From Burkholderiaceae bacterium (lineage in GTDB: Bacteria > Pseudomonadota > Gammaproteobacteria > Burkholderiales > Burkholderiaceae_E), in the NCBI GenBank assembly GCA_016710525.1, contig JADJVQ010000010.1, positions 62,001 through 126,000 of the forward strand: DNA of 64,000 nt, in the 5' to 3' direction. Under the pieces are notes generated by a model. The model was not told where the DNA came from. It searched no databases and saw nothing but the letters and a program-made list of their open reading frames with translations. This document shows, piece by piece, positions 1 through 7,913 of the stretch. The position numbers were made by a program, and so were the translations under genes. The first letter of the stretch is position 1. Each line of letters opens with the position of its first letter.

Positions 1-1007
1 CGCCCGAAGTGGCCAGCGCCCTGGCGCAGGCGGCGAGCGAAGCGTCGGACACCCGCTTCGAGCGGGAGATCGGCGACGACGAACTGCGCATGCTGTTCGT
101 CTGCGCCGATGACGCCATCCCGGCCGAAAGCCAGACCGTGCTGGCGCTGAAGATCCTGTGCGGCTTTTCGACGCGCGAGATCGCGCTGCGGCTGCTGACC
201 ACCGAAGACAATGTGCACAAGCGCCTGGCGCGCGGACGCGAGCGGCTGCGCCAGCTGGGCGCATCGCTGGACACGCCCGCCTGGCCGGCGCTGCAGGAAA
301 GGCGTGCGTCGGTGCTGCGCATCGTGTACCTGCTGTTCAACGAGGGATACAGCTCCACCCTGCCCGATAGGCTGATTCGCCGCGAGTTGTGCGACGAGGC
401 GATGCGCCTGGCGCACCTGATGGCCGAACATCCCGCCTGCAGCTCGGCCGAAGGAGATGCCCTGCTGGCATTGATGTATCTGCATGCGGCGCGCCTGGAA
501 TCGCGGCTGGACGGCCAGGGCGGCCTGCTGCTGCTGGAAGACCAGGACCGCACGAAGTGGGATCGGGGCCTGATCGGGCAGGGCCTGCGCTGGCTGCAGC
601 GCTCGGCCCGGGGCACGAAGTATTCGCGCTATCACGCCGAAGCGTCGGTGGCCGCCGCGCACTGCCTGGCGCCGAGCTGGGAGCAGACCGACTGGCGCGA
701 AATCGTCGACTGCTACGAGACGCTCGAACGATTCGAAGCCTCGCCGCTGCACACCTTGAACCGCGCGATCGCGCTGGCACAGTGGCAGGGGCCCCACGCC
801 GGGCTGGCCGTGCTGCAGGCCATCAGGCCGCCGGCCTGGCTGGCCGGCTACTACCTGTGGGACGCCACCTTGGGTGAATTGCTTCGTCTGGCTGGCGACC
901 TGGACGCTGCCCGCCGCCATTTGCAGCACGCGTGGCAGTTGGCGCCGCATCCGGCCGAGCGCGACCTGATCGCGCGCCGGCTGGCCGCCTGCGGGCCGCA
1001 ATCCTAG
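1..1007 (+). CDS. ECF sigma factor with C-terminal extension (ECF42-like), 5' end outside window
   Basis: An alternative sigma factor that would redirect RNA polymerase to a stress regulon. The frame is open to the left edge, so the N-terminus with sigma region 2 is missing; about 335 residues are visible. An early stretch (ALKILCGFSTREIA...NVHKRLARGRERLR) is the region 4 helix-turn-helix that binds the -35 element. It is followed by a helical extension of about 250 residues that ends in TPR-like repeats (LHTLNRAIALAQ, LRLAGDLDAARRHL). This long tail, with an LLEDQDRTKWD-type segment, is characteristic of ECF42 sigma factors, where the extension is needed for activity and no anti-sigma factor is usual. 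ECF42 genes often follow a DGPF/YCII-domain protein gene, which would lie outside the window. Confidence 0.85.
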   Translation, partial: PEVASALAQAASEASDTRFEREIGDDELRMLFVCADDAIPAESQTVLALKILCGFSTREIALRLLTTEDNVHKRLARGRERLRQLGASLDTPAWPALQERRASVLRIVYLLFNEGYSSTLPDRLIRRELCDEAMRLAHLMAEHPACSSAEGDALLALMYLHAARLESRLDGQGGLLLLEDQDRTKWDRGLIGQGLRWLQRSARGTKYSRYHAEASVAAAHCLAPSWEQTDWREIVDCYETLERFEASPLHTLNRAIALAQWQGPHAGLAVLQAIRPPAWLAGYYLWDATLGELLRLAGDLDAARRHLQHAWQLAPHPAERDLIARRLAACGPQS

Positions 1008-1121
1008 GCAGGCCGCGGGTCAGCGCGCAGCACAAGAGGGGTCCGTGGGAGCGGGTTCACAGGTTGTCCTTCGGGGTGAGTGGAGTGCAAGCCCGAAGAG
1101 CGCGCGGCACCGGCGCGGTCG

Positions 1122-1523
1122 TCAGGCCCAGTTCTCGATCCGCAGTCCGGGGACCCGGGCGAACTCTCGCTCGTTCGCCGTGACGACGGTCAGATCCAGC
1201 GACCGGGCCTGCGCCGCGATGAGCAGAACATTGGGCCCGATCGGCGTTCCCAGGCGAGCCAGGCGTTGGCGGATGTCCCCGTAGTGACGATCCGCGGGCA
1301 CTTCCAAGGGCAGAATTTCAAGGGTCGAGAGAATGAGGTCAACCCGCTCGGCGAGCCGGACCGAGCCGGACTTGTGTGCTCCGTATCGAAGTTCGGCCGC
1401 GACGAGAACGCTCGTGCAGACCGTTTCCTCACCTGCCGCGGCGATGCGCTGCGCGATCGGGCCCTGCGGATCCCGGATGAGCGCGGAAAGCACATTCGTG
1501 TCCAGCAGGTAGCGCAGCGTCAC
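1122..1523 (-). CDS. vapC: VapC-like PIN-domain toxin, probable catalytic Asp-to-Val change
   Basis: A 133-residue PIN-domain protein of the FitB/VapC type; active members are Mg-dependent ribonucleases held inactive by their antitoxin. Visible motifs are D8 (LLDTN), E44 (VAAELRYG), GTPIGP and TANEREF near the C-terminus. The third acidic residue, normally the D in GTPIGPxDLLIAA, reads as Val99 (GPNVLLIAA; codon GTT where GAT would be Asp). Loss of one metal-binding carboxylate usually abolishes activity, so this may be a disarmed toxin. The start is GTG, two bases after the antitoxin stop, implying translational coupling. Confidence 0.85.
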   Translation of the reverse strand: MTLRYLLDTNVLSALIRDPQGPIAQRIAAAGEETVCTSVLVAAELRYGAHKSGSVRLAERVDLILSTLEILPLEVPADRHYGDIRQRLARLGTPIGPNVLLIAAQARSLDLTVVTANEREFARVPGLRIENWA

Positions 1524-1525
1524 GT

Positions 1526-1768
1526 TCAGAGCACCACGTCATCCAGCGGCGCCAGGTCCTGGTCGACATCGGGAAACGGCTCGTCCAGCGGCGCAAGGCT
1601 GGCGAGCAGACGCAGCAGGCGCCCCTTGCGGACCGGCTCGACGATCAGGCGATCGCCGTCCTTGCGCAGGATGGCCTCGTCGCCTTCGAGTTCGAACTCC
1701 CGCGGAATGCGCAGAGCCTGGTTTCGACCATTGCGGAACAGGCGGACCCGGCGTTCGACTTCAGTCAT
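1526..1768 (-). CDS. vapB: VapB-type AbrB/SpoVT antitoxin
   Basis: An 80-residue antitoxin with the swapped-hairpin AbrB DNA-binding fold: VRLFRNGRNQALRIPREFE is the classic N-terminal VapB signature, and the acidic C-terminal tail (DEPFPDVDQDLAPLDDV) would wrap the toxin. The ATG at 1768 is chosen over an upstream in-frame ATG at 1801 because it begins directly before the conserved domain and the upstream segment is promoter-like. It should repress its own operon through the small palindrome upstream and neutralise the adjacent PIN protein. Confidence 0.85.
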   Translation of the reverse strand: MTEVERRVRLFRNGRNQALRIPREFELEGDEAILRKDGDRLIVEPVRKGRLLRLLASLAPLDEPFPDVDQDLAPLDDVVL

Positions 1769-1784
1769 TTCGACCACACCTGCG

Positions 1785-1809
1785 ATCAATGTATATGCCA
1801 TAGCCTATG
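1785..1809 (-). promoter_or_regulatory. Candidate vapBC promoter/operator
   Basis: Just upstream of the antitoxin, the minus strand carries a TATACAT-like -10 about 25 bases before the ATG. It abuts an 11-base palindrome CATAGCCTATG at 1799-1809. A palindrome overlapping the core promoter is the usual arrangement for VapB autorepression. Identified by inspection only; no clear -35 is seen. Confidence 0.35.
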
Positions 1810-1826
1810 CCGCGCACCCCGGGCCG

Positions 1827-3368
1827 TCAATGTGCACCGCTCAGGGTCTGGAGCCAGAGCTCCCAGTCGGAGGAAAACGTGGCGGACCGCCACCACGCGA
1901 GGGAGACATCGCCCGAAGCCAGAGACCTGAGATCACGGACACCGATGCGGTATTCGTCCCGGGTGTTCGCACCTGGAGGGTCTGTGGTGATGGACAGGAC
2001 TTCGGGAGCCGTCCAAACCGAGGCCCGCGACGCGAAATCGCGCAGACGTGAGACCTTCACGACGCATCCGCTGGGAGCGCCGTCATACAAGGGGATGCGA
2101 GGCACATTCGCGCAGTCGCGAAAGGCGACCACCGCATCGCCGGCCGTGCCGATCGCGACCCGAGCGCCGTAGCCGCCATAGGGGCCGCGGGTGATGCTCC
2201 TGGGCGAGGACCAGCCCGCGCCGGGCGTCCAGGTTCGCTCGAGCAGGCCCTTACCAGACGTGTTCGCCGCGTCGAGATAGACCAGCATCGTGCGGCCATC
2301 GGCCAGGGTGGCCAGAGCGCCCGGGTCCCATCCCCAGGCAAGATCTCCGGCGACGATCAACTGGCCAGCACTCCAACCAGCCTCGGGATCGAACCGCCTG
2401 GCCAATACCTCGATCGACCCGGTGGCGTCGGGTGGCGAACCCATCGTCAGGAGCCAGGGTTTGCCGTCCAACGGATCGCTGCTCAGCCGAAACGCCCGAG
2501 ACCAATCGGCGCGCGGCGTGCGCCCCGCCGACTCGCCAGGTGCCACCACTTCCGCGGGCGTCGACCAGGCGTCGGCGTCCGCCCGGAAGCGCGACCAGCG
2601 CAACTGGTTCGCCACCCCGACCACCACCAGCACGTTGCCCTGGGGATCGATGCTGACCGCCGGCCCGTAAATGGGGCGATAGCCCTGCACCGGATCCTGG
2701 TACGCCATATCGACCGTCCGGGTACCCTGCACCGCACCCGAGCGCTCCCACAGGCGCGTGGCATAACGATAGGAGTCCCAGGCTTCGCGCCCGAGGTCAG
2801 CCACATACCGGAAATCGACCTGCCTGACCTCGCCCCCCTCGGCAATGCGCGCGACGATCATCGATCGCAGCCCCGCGCCGGCACTCATCGGCGTGGCGGG
2901 TTGGCGCCAGTCGGCCTCGCCGGCAAGCCGCCGAAACAAGGTCGCCGGCAGGGGCGAGACGGGATTGGCGACCACCAGCACATCGCCCGCCGAATTCGCA
3001 TGGACGTCGACTCCACCGCACTGGTAGGAGTCGGAGGGGCTCGGGGCCAGCAGGGTGTCGACCGGGCCCCAGCCACCCGTCTTCAGCCAGCCCCGGGTGC
3101 GCAGCGTGCAGGAGTAGGTGGCCGGCGACGCGTCGGTCAGCCTTGTGGCGTCAAGGTGCCACCACGCCATCGCCACCGGGCCTGACGCGTTGAACGCGAT
3201 CTGGCTGGTCTCGCCGTCGAGCGCCAGGCCGTAGGGCGTGGACCAGGTCTTGTCCTGGATAGGCAACGGATTTGCCGGGTTGACGGCGGCGACATCGCCA
3301 TCAGACCCTCCGCAGGCAGCGAGGACCAGAAGCCAGACGATTAGGCCTGCGGGTAAGAATAGGCGCAT
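1827..3368 (-). CDS. Secreted lipoprotein, probable beta-propeller-like, function unknown
   Basis: A 513-residue protein starting with a lipoprotein signal: MRLFLP, a hydrophobic stretch, then the lipobox LAAC with the acylated Cys at residue 19, followed by Gly/Ser. The mature part is rich in repeating W/G-containing blades (for example GGWGPVDTLLAPSPSD, ADAWSTPAEVVAPGE, GAGWSSPRSITRGPYGG) spaced 50-60 residues apart, which suggests a sialidase- or propeller-type fold. No catalytic motif is recognised. The ATG at 3368 is preferred over one 25 codons upstream because it starts the signal peptide. Exported lipoprotein of unknown role; the propeller fold is inference. Confidence 0.75.
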   Translation of the reverse strand: MRLFLPAGLIVWLLVLAACGGSDGDVAAVNPANPLPIQDKTWSTPYGLALDGETSQIAFNASGPVAMAWWHLDATRLTDASPATYSCTLRTRGWLKTGGWGPVDTLLAPSPSDSYQCGGVDVHANSAGDVLVVANPVSPLPATLFRRLAGEADWRQPATPMSAGAGLRSMIVARIAEGGEVRQVDFRYVADLGREAWDSYRYATRLWERSGAVQGTRTVDMAYQDPVQGYRPIYGPAVSIDPQGNVLVVVGVANQLRWSRFRADADAWSTPAEVVAPGESAGRTPRADWSRAFRLSSDPLDGKPWLLTMGSPPDATGSIEVLARRFDPEAGWSAGQLIVAGDLAWGWDPGALATLADGRTMLVYLDAANTSGKGLLERTWTPGAGWSSPRSITRGPYGGYGARVAIGTAGDAVVAFRDCANVPRIPLYDGAPSGCVVKVSRLRDFASRASVWTAPEVLSITTDPPGANTRDEYRIGVRDLRSLASGDVSLAWWRSATFSSDWELWLQTLSGAH

Positions 3369-3516
3369 AGGCGATCCGAGGGTAAGGCCCGAGTGTGCGG
3401 GCCGAACTGCACGGGACGCCAGCGCGCATCGGGCGTAGGTCAAGCGGACGATTGCCAGAACCTCGCTTCTGTCGTTTCAGACAGTGGCGTAGCCGACGCC
3501 GCAGGTGCCCGAGAAG

Positions 3517-5451
3517 TCAGCGCGGATGGGTGTCCCGCGCCTGTGGAATCTGCGCAATCATGCGCCGCGCGACCGCCCTCGAACCATTGATGCCAAGATG
3601 GTTCGTGTCCCGATAAGCCAGCACACCGTCGATCACCATCGAGCAGGTGTCGCCCGGGCAGAACTGATCCGCGATAGCGATCATGCCGGCTCCGCTGTCC
3701 CGCGCCGCGCGCTCGAGCGCCGGCAGATAGAGGCCCCGCTGCGCGTCCAGAAAGGCGCGGCCTTCGGCACACCCGTGGGACCGGCCCGGAAGGTCGCGGT
3801 ACTTGCATTGCTCGGGCGAGAAGTGAAAGTGCGGCACGTCTTCGGCGAAGTACACCGCTCGCCCGGGTCCCTTCAGCTGGCCGGCCAGCGACACCAGGCC
3901 GGCACCGAACCGAGCGCTGGCCGCCGGGGTCAGGCGCACGTACCACGCGGCCACCACGACCACCGCAACGATCCGGGCATCGCCGGCGAGGTAAGAAACG
4001 AGCCGGCGGTTGCCCTCGGTGTCGAGCGAGGGCAAGTCCATCGCGCTGAACACCACGACATTCATGCCGGGCAGCTGTTCGGCCAGACCCAGTCCCAGGT
4101 GCTCGGCATGGCTGTCGCCGAAGATCGCCAGCTTGGGCTTGACCATGCCCTGCTGTGTCTGGAAGCACTGGTAGGGAAACTGCGCGTACTGCTGGCAGTA
4201 GTTGGGCAGCGCGTGCATGGCCTTCATGAACGGCGGGTGCCCGATGTCCCCCGGGTGCAGTGCCGGTGTTCGCGCCACTGCCCGGTCGGGCGCGCCACCG
4301 GATCTCATCAGCGCTAGGCCGGATGCGCCGAACAAGACCATCGCGCCGGCCAGCCACACGGCCAGCAGCGCCCTGCTCGAATGGCGCACCGGGTGCTCGA
4401 CAACCCGGAAGGTGAACCACGACGCGACGAACGCCAGGCCGACCGCCGCCCAGCGCATCGTGATCGACGGCAGCCCAGCGGCCAGCACATAAGCGAAGGC
4501 AAGCAGCGGCCAGTGCCACAGGTACAGTGGGTAGCTGATCTTGCCGATCCATACGGCTGGCCGGGCGGCCAGAAAGTGCCGGTTCAGCCACGCGCCCGGC
4601 CCCGCGGCAATGACGCAGACGGCCCCCAGCGTCGGCAGAACTACCCACCCGCCTGGAAAGGCACTATTCCGACGGATGAAGGCAAGCCCGAGGGCCAGCA
4701 GCAGGAATCCGACAACCGAGATTGCCTCGGCGAAACGGCGGCGAACCCGCTGCCCCCCCACCGCAGCCTCACCAATGGCGAGCAACCCGCCGAGCAGCAG
4801 TTCCCACGCACGCGCAGCCGGCGAAAAGAACGCCAGCACCCGGTCGCTGCGCACCTCGTGGACACTCAGCGCCAGCGAGGCCAGGATCAGCACCCCGATG
4901 GCGATCGGCACCGCCCGAAGACGGGTCAGCATCAGCAGCAGGATCGGCCAGACCAGGTAGAACTGCTCTTCGATCGCGAGCGACCACAGATGCAGCAGGA
5001 TCTTCTTTTCGGACGCCGTGTCGAAGTAGCCGCTCTCCGAGAGCAGGACCAGATTCGAGGCAAAGCCGGCACCGGCGGCCACATGCTTGCCCAGTTCCAG
5101 GTATTCGTCGGCCAGCAACAAGAACCAGCCAGCCCCGAGGCAGGCGCCCAACACCAGCAGCAGCGCCGGAAAGATCCGGCGGATCCGCCGGTTGTAGAAC
5201 CCGGCGAGGCTGAACCGGCCACCCGCGAGGTCGGCCCGGACGATCGAGGTGATCAGGTAGCCGGAGATGACGAAAAAGACATCGACCCCGATGAAGCCAC
5301 CCGGGAATGCGGCCGGAAAGGCATGGAAGCCGACCACCACCAGCACGGCGAAGGCGCGCAGGCCGTCGATGTCGAGGCGATAGGCAACCGGAGCAACAGA
5401 AACATTCGATCGACTCGGGTGCTCGCTGGGCGGAAACGCCAAGCGATTCAC
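3517..5451 (-). CDS. Acyltransferase 3 (OafA/YrhL type) with C-terminal SGNH domain
   Basis: An integral membrane O-acyltransferase, likely acetylating a surface polysaccharide or LPS component. The N-terminal acyltransferase 3 domain starts with RLDIDGLRAFAVLVVVGFHAFP (His is the conserved catalytic residue) and continues with GGFIGVDVFFVISGYLIT and about ten hydrophobic helices. The C-terminal third is a periplasmic SGNH hydrolase-like domain with AIFGDSHAEH and a late DTNHL that supplies the Asp/His pair. This fusion is typical of OafA-like enzymes that move acetyl groups to extracellular sugars. The frame extends upstream to an ATG at 5622, but the extra 57 residues look non-coding. GTG at 5451 is a plausible start and remains uncertain. 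No polysaccharide cluster adjoins it. Confidence 0.88.
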   Translation of the reverse strand: MNRLAFPPSEHPSRSNVSVAPVAYRLDIDGLRAFAVLVVVGFHAFPAAFPGGFIGVDVFFVISGYLITSIVRADLAGGRFSLAGFYNRRIRRIFPALLLVLGACLGAGWFLLLADEYLELGKHVAAGAGFASNLVLLSESGYFDTASEKKILLHLWSLAIEEQFYLVWPILLLMLTRLRAVPIAIGVLILASLALSVHEVRSDRVLAFFSPAARAWELLLGGLLAIGEAAVGGQRVRRRFAEAISVVGFLLLALGLAFIRRNSAFPGGWVVLPTLGAVCVIAAGPGAWLNRHFLAARPAVWIGKISYPLYLWHWPLLAFAYVLAAGLPSITMRWAAVGLAFVASWFTFRVVEHPVRHSSRALLAVWLAGAMVLFGASGLALMRSGGAPDRAVARTPALHPGDIGHPPFMKAMHALPNYCQQYAQFPYQCFQTQQGMVKPKLAIFGDSHAEHLGLGLAEQLPGMNVVVFSAMDLPSLDTEGNRRLVSYLAGDARIVAVVVVAAWYVRLTPAASARFGAGLVSLAGQLKGPGRAVYFAEDVPHFHFSPEQCKYRDLPGRSHGCAEGRAFLDAQRGLYLPALERAARDSGAGMIAIADQFCPGDTCSMVIDGVLAYRDTNHLGINGSRAVARRMIAQIPQARDTHPR

Positions 5452-5759
5452 GAACCCGCGACCTGAACCTGCCGATCGCCAGCGTGCATCCGGCAAGCGT
5501 CGTTCGGCATCAGCCGATGCAGCGTCCCGAGCGCCTGAAAACACGCCCTGCGGCCGGCAAACGCCGGCAAGGGGAGACCTGAAAGGGTGGGCATGCGGAC
5601 TGACATCCGGACCGAAGGTCACAGTCTGTGCGCCAACGTACGCACGGCGCCAATGCGCATCGGGGTTAAGCCGATGGAGAACGGCTCAAGCTGCTTCATT
5701 GATCAGGATCCGATATGGAGCCACAATGGCGCTTAATTGCCTCCCTCGAATGGCCGACC

Positions 5760-6068
5760 ATGCCGAACCTGTCGATCAAAGATGTGCCGGAAGCGCTCGC
5801 CGAACGCCTGCGCCAGCGGGCAGCAGCCAACCACCGTTCGCTGCAGGGGGAGCTGATGTCGATCCTCACGCTGGCCATGGCGGAGCAGGAAGCCGGCGCG
5901 CCGAATGGCGATCGGACGACGGCTGTCCGGCCCAGCCGCTCGGGCCGCTCCGCCGGTACCAAGACCCCCGAGCAGGTCGCCGCCGACGTGCGCCGGCGCT
6001 GGCCTGTTCCCATCGACAGCGGGCCGCTCGCGGTCGACATCCTGCGCCGCGAACGCGATGCCCGCTGA
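5760..6068 (+). CDS. FitA/VapB-like ribbon-helix-helix antitoxin
   Basis: A 102-residue antitoxin. MPNLSIKDVPEALAERLRQRAA followed by NHRSLQGELMSIL is the FitA-type ribbon-helix-helix DNA-binding motif common in plasmid-stability-like proteins. The remainder is a linker and a basic, proline-containing tail (DSGPLAVDILRRERDAR) of the kind that binds PIN toxins. Its stop lies 11 bases inside the following toxin gene, so the pair is co-translated. The ATG at 5760 begins the conserved domain; an ATG at 5715 in the same frame is less likely. Confidence 0.85.
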   Translation: MPNLSIKDVPEALAERLRQRAAANHRSLQGELMSILTLAMAEQEAGAPNGDRTTAVRPSRSGRSAGTKTPEQVAADVRRRWPVPIDSGPLAVDILRRERDAR

Positions 6069-6501
6069 TCGCGCCAGGCAACTGATCGTGGCCGAGCCGG
6101 CGCCGCGTCCCGCGACGCGTCCGCCGGTGGTCGTCGACTGCAGCGTCATCGCCGCCGCGGTCTTTGCCGAAGCCCAGTGCGAGCAGGCATGGGAAACCCT
6201 GGCCGGCAAGTCCTTGCATGCACCCTGGCTGATCGACATCGAAATGGGCAGTGTCGCGCTCAGGAAATCGCACCCGCGAGAGTCGGACGTCGCGCGGGCG
6301 GGTCTGGGCCACTTCGAGGATATGGACATCACCCGGTATGCGGTCGATGTCGCCGCCCTCGTGCAACTGGCCAGCCGGTATCGGCTGACCGCCTACGACG
6401 CGGCTTACCTGCTGGTGGCCAGCGAGCTGCGCGCGCCACTGCTCACCTTCGATCAGAAACTGGGGTCGGCCGCCAGGCGGCATCTGGCGTCCCTGTCATA
6501 G
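6058..6501 (+). CDS. vapC: VapC-family PIN-domain toxin
   Basis: A 147-residue PIN-domain ribonuclease-like toxin paired with the RHH antitoxin it overlaps. The acidic active-site residues look intact: VVDCSV, LIDIEMGSVALRK, YRLTAYDAAYLLVA and LLTFDQKLG give the expected D, E, D, D order. It differs in subfamily from the PIN protein at 1.1-1.5 kb, so the two modules are not recent duplicates. The coding end falls inside a 25-base direct repeat, so the last codons may have been shaped by that duplication. Confidence 0.85.
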   Translation: MPADRARQLIVAEPAPRPATRPPVVVDCSVIAAAVFAEAQCEQAWETLAGKSLHAPWLIDIEMGSVALRKSHPRESDVARAGLGHFEDMDITRYAVDVAALVQLASRYRLTAYDAAYLLVASELRAPLLTFDQKLGSAARRHLASLS

Positions 6502-6530
6502 CCGACATCTGGCGTCCCTTTCATGGGCGA
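6481..6530. repeat. Two tandem 25-bp imperfect repeats at the end of the PIN toxin gene
   Basis: CATCTGGCGTCCCTGTCATA... at 6481-6505 is repeated immediately at 6506-6530 with three mismatches in 25. The first copy contains the toxin stop codon. Read on the minus strand, the unit begins TGTCGCCCATGAAAGGGACG. A TGT start with serial sub-terminal repeats resembles the ends of IS21-family elements, but no transposase is present, so an IS-end remnant is only a guess. Confidence 0.6.
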
Positions 6531-6661
6531 CACCTCGCGCCGCACCGATTGACCGGCCCTGCGCCGGGCGCTCTGCTCGCCCGCCCGAAACCCGGCCGCA
6601 GGTGCATCGGCTAAGATCGACCTCCTCCGGGCCCCGCGCCCCGCCCCTGCACCGCCATCCC

Positions 6662-7840
6662 ATGAAACGCAGCTCCTTGCGAATGGATCGGGTCGATACC
6701 CCGATCATTCCCACCATCGCCGCGATGGTGCGGGCCACGCCCGGCACGATCTCGCTGGGCCAGGGGGTGGTGAGCTACGGCCCGCCCGCCGATGCGGTGG
6801 CCGCGCTGCCCGGGCTGATGAGCGATGTGCAGCTCAACAAGTACCAGGCGGTGAGCGGCTACGGGCCGCTGGTGGCCGAGATCGAGGCCAAGCTGGCGCG
6901 CGAGAACGGCCTGGCCGTGGGCGCGAACAGCGCCATCATGGTCACCGCCGGCAGCAATATGGCGTTCCTGAACAGCGTGCTGGCGCTGGCCGACCCGGGC
7001 GACGAGTTCATCCTGCCGATGCCCTACTACTTCAACCAGGAGATGGCGATCCGCATGGCCGGCTGCGTGCCGGTGCCGGTGGCGGTTCGCGACGACTGGC
7101 AGCTCGACGTGCCGGCGCTGGCCGCGGCGATCACCCCGCGCACCCGCGCCATCGTCACCGTGTCGCCCAACAACCCGACCGGCGCGGTGTATCACGAGGC
7201 CGACCTGCGCGCGGTCAACGCGCTGTGCGCGCGCCACGGCCTCTATCACTTCAGCGACGAGGCCTACGAGTACTTCACCTACGACGGCGCACGCCACTTC
7301 TCGCCGGGTTCGATCGAGGGCGCGCAGGCGCACACGCTGTCGTTCTTTTCGTTTTCCAAGAACTACGGCATGGCGAGCTGGCGGGTGGGTTACGTCGTCT
7401 ATCCGGCCGACCTGTTCGATGCGATGAACAAGGTGCAGGACACCAACCTCATCTGCGCGCCGGTGCCCTCGCAGCTGCTGGCCCTGCAGGCCCTGCAGCA
7501 GGGGCGTGCGCTGGTCGAACCCAAGATCGCGCAGCTTGCGCGGGTGCGGGCCTCGGTGCACGCGGCGCTGGCCGAGCTGGGCGATCTGGTCCAGTTTCCG
7601 CGCACCCAGGGCGCGTTCTATGTGCTGATGAAGCTGCCCGGCGTGGCCGATGCGCTGGCCTTCAACCAGGCCATGACCGAGCGCCACAAGGTGGCCACCA
7701 TCCCGGGTTTCGCGTTCGGGCTGACCGACACCCGAGCCGCCAACTACCAGCGGCTGTCGTACGGTGCGCTCGATGCCGACACCGTGGCCGAAGGGGTGAA
7801 GCGATACGTGGCGGCAGTGCGCGACTGGTATAAGGTGTGA
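6662..7840 (+). CDS. PLP-dependent class I/II aminotransferase
   Basis: A 392-residue fold-type I aminotransferase. Motifs: LGQGVVSYGPP near the N-terminus, a YGPLVAEIEAKLARENG helix, SPNNPTGAVYHEADL (substrate/PLP Asn), SDEAYEYFTYDG (PLP Asp and Tyr) and SFSKNYGMASWRVGY with the Schiff-base Lys at residue 233. It resembles aspartate/kynurenine-type aminotransferases; the amino donor cannot be assigned from sequence. The ATG at 6662 is chosen because the 20 codons before it are arginine/proline-rich and unlike the family. It is monocistronic, with a hairpin separating it from the converging alkB. Confidence 0.88.
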   Translation: MKRSSLRMDRVDTPIIPTIAAMVRATPGTISLGQGVVSYGPPADAVAALPGLMSDVQLNKYQAVSGYGPLVAEIEAKLARENGLAVGANSAIMVTAGSNMAFLNSVLALADPGDEFILPMPYYFNQEMAIRMAGCVPVPVAVRDDWQLDVPALAAAITPRTRAIVTVSPNNPTGAVYHEADLRAVNALCARHGLYHFSDEAYEYFTYDGARHFSPGSIEGAQAHTLSFFSFSKNYGMASWRVGYVVYPADLFDAMNKVQDTNLICAPVPSQLLALQALQQGRALVEPKIAQLARVRASVHAALAELGDLVQFPRTQGAFYVLMKLPGVADALAFNQAMTERHKVATIPGFAFGLTDTRAANYQRLSYGALDADTVAEGVKRYVAAVRDWYKV

Positions 7841-7880
7841 GCGCTCGCTAACGCCGGAACGCAGCAAGACAGACGCGACG

Positions 7881-7910
7881 CGGCCGCCCCGTGCCGGAAC
7901 AGGGCGGCCG
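7881..7910. terminator. Hairpin between convergent genes
   Basis: A perfect 9-bp inverted repeat (CGGCCGCCC / GGGCGGCCG) with a 12-base loop lies in the 73 bp between the aminotransferase and alkB ends. No strong T tract follows on either strand, so it is a weak or Rho-assisted terminator at best. Confidence 0.45.
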
Positions 7911-7913
7911 CTT

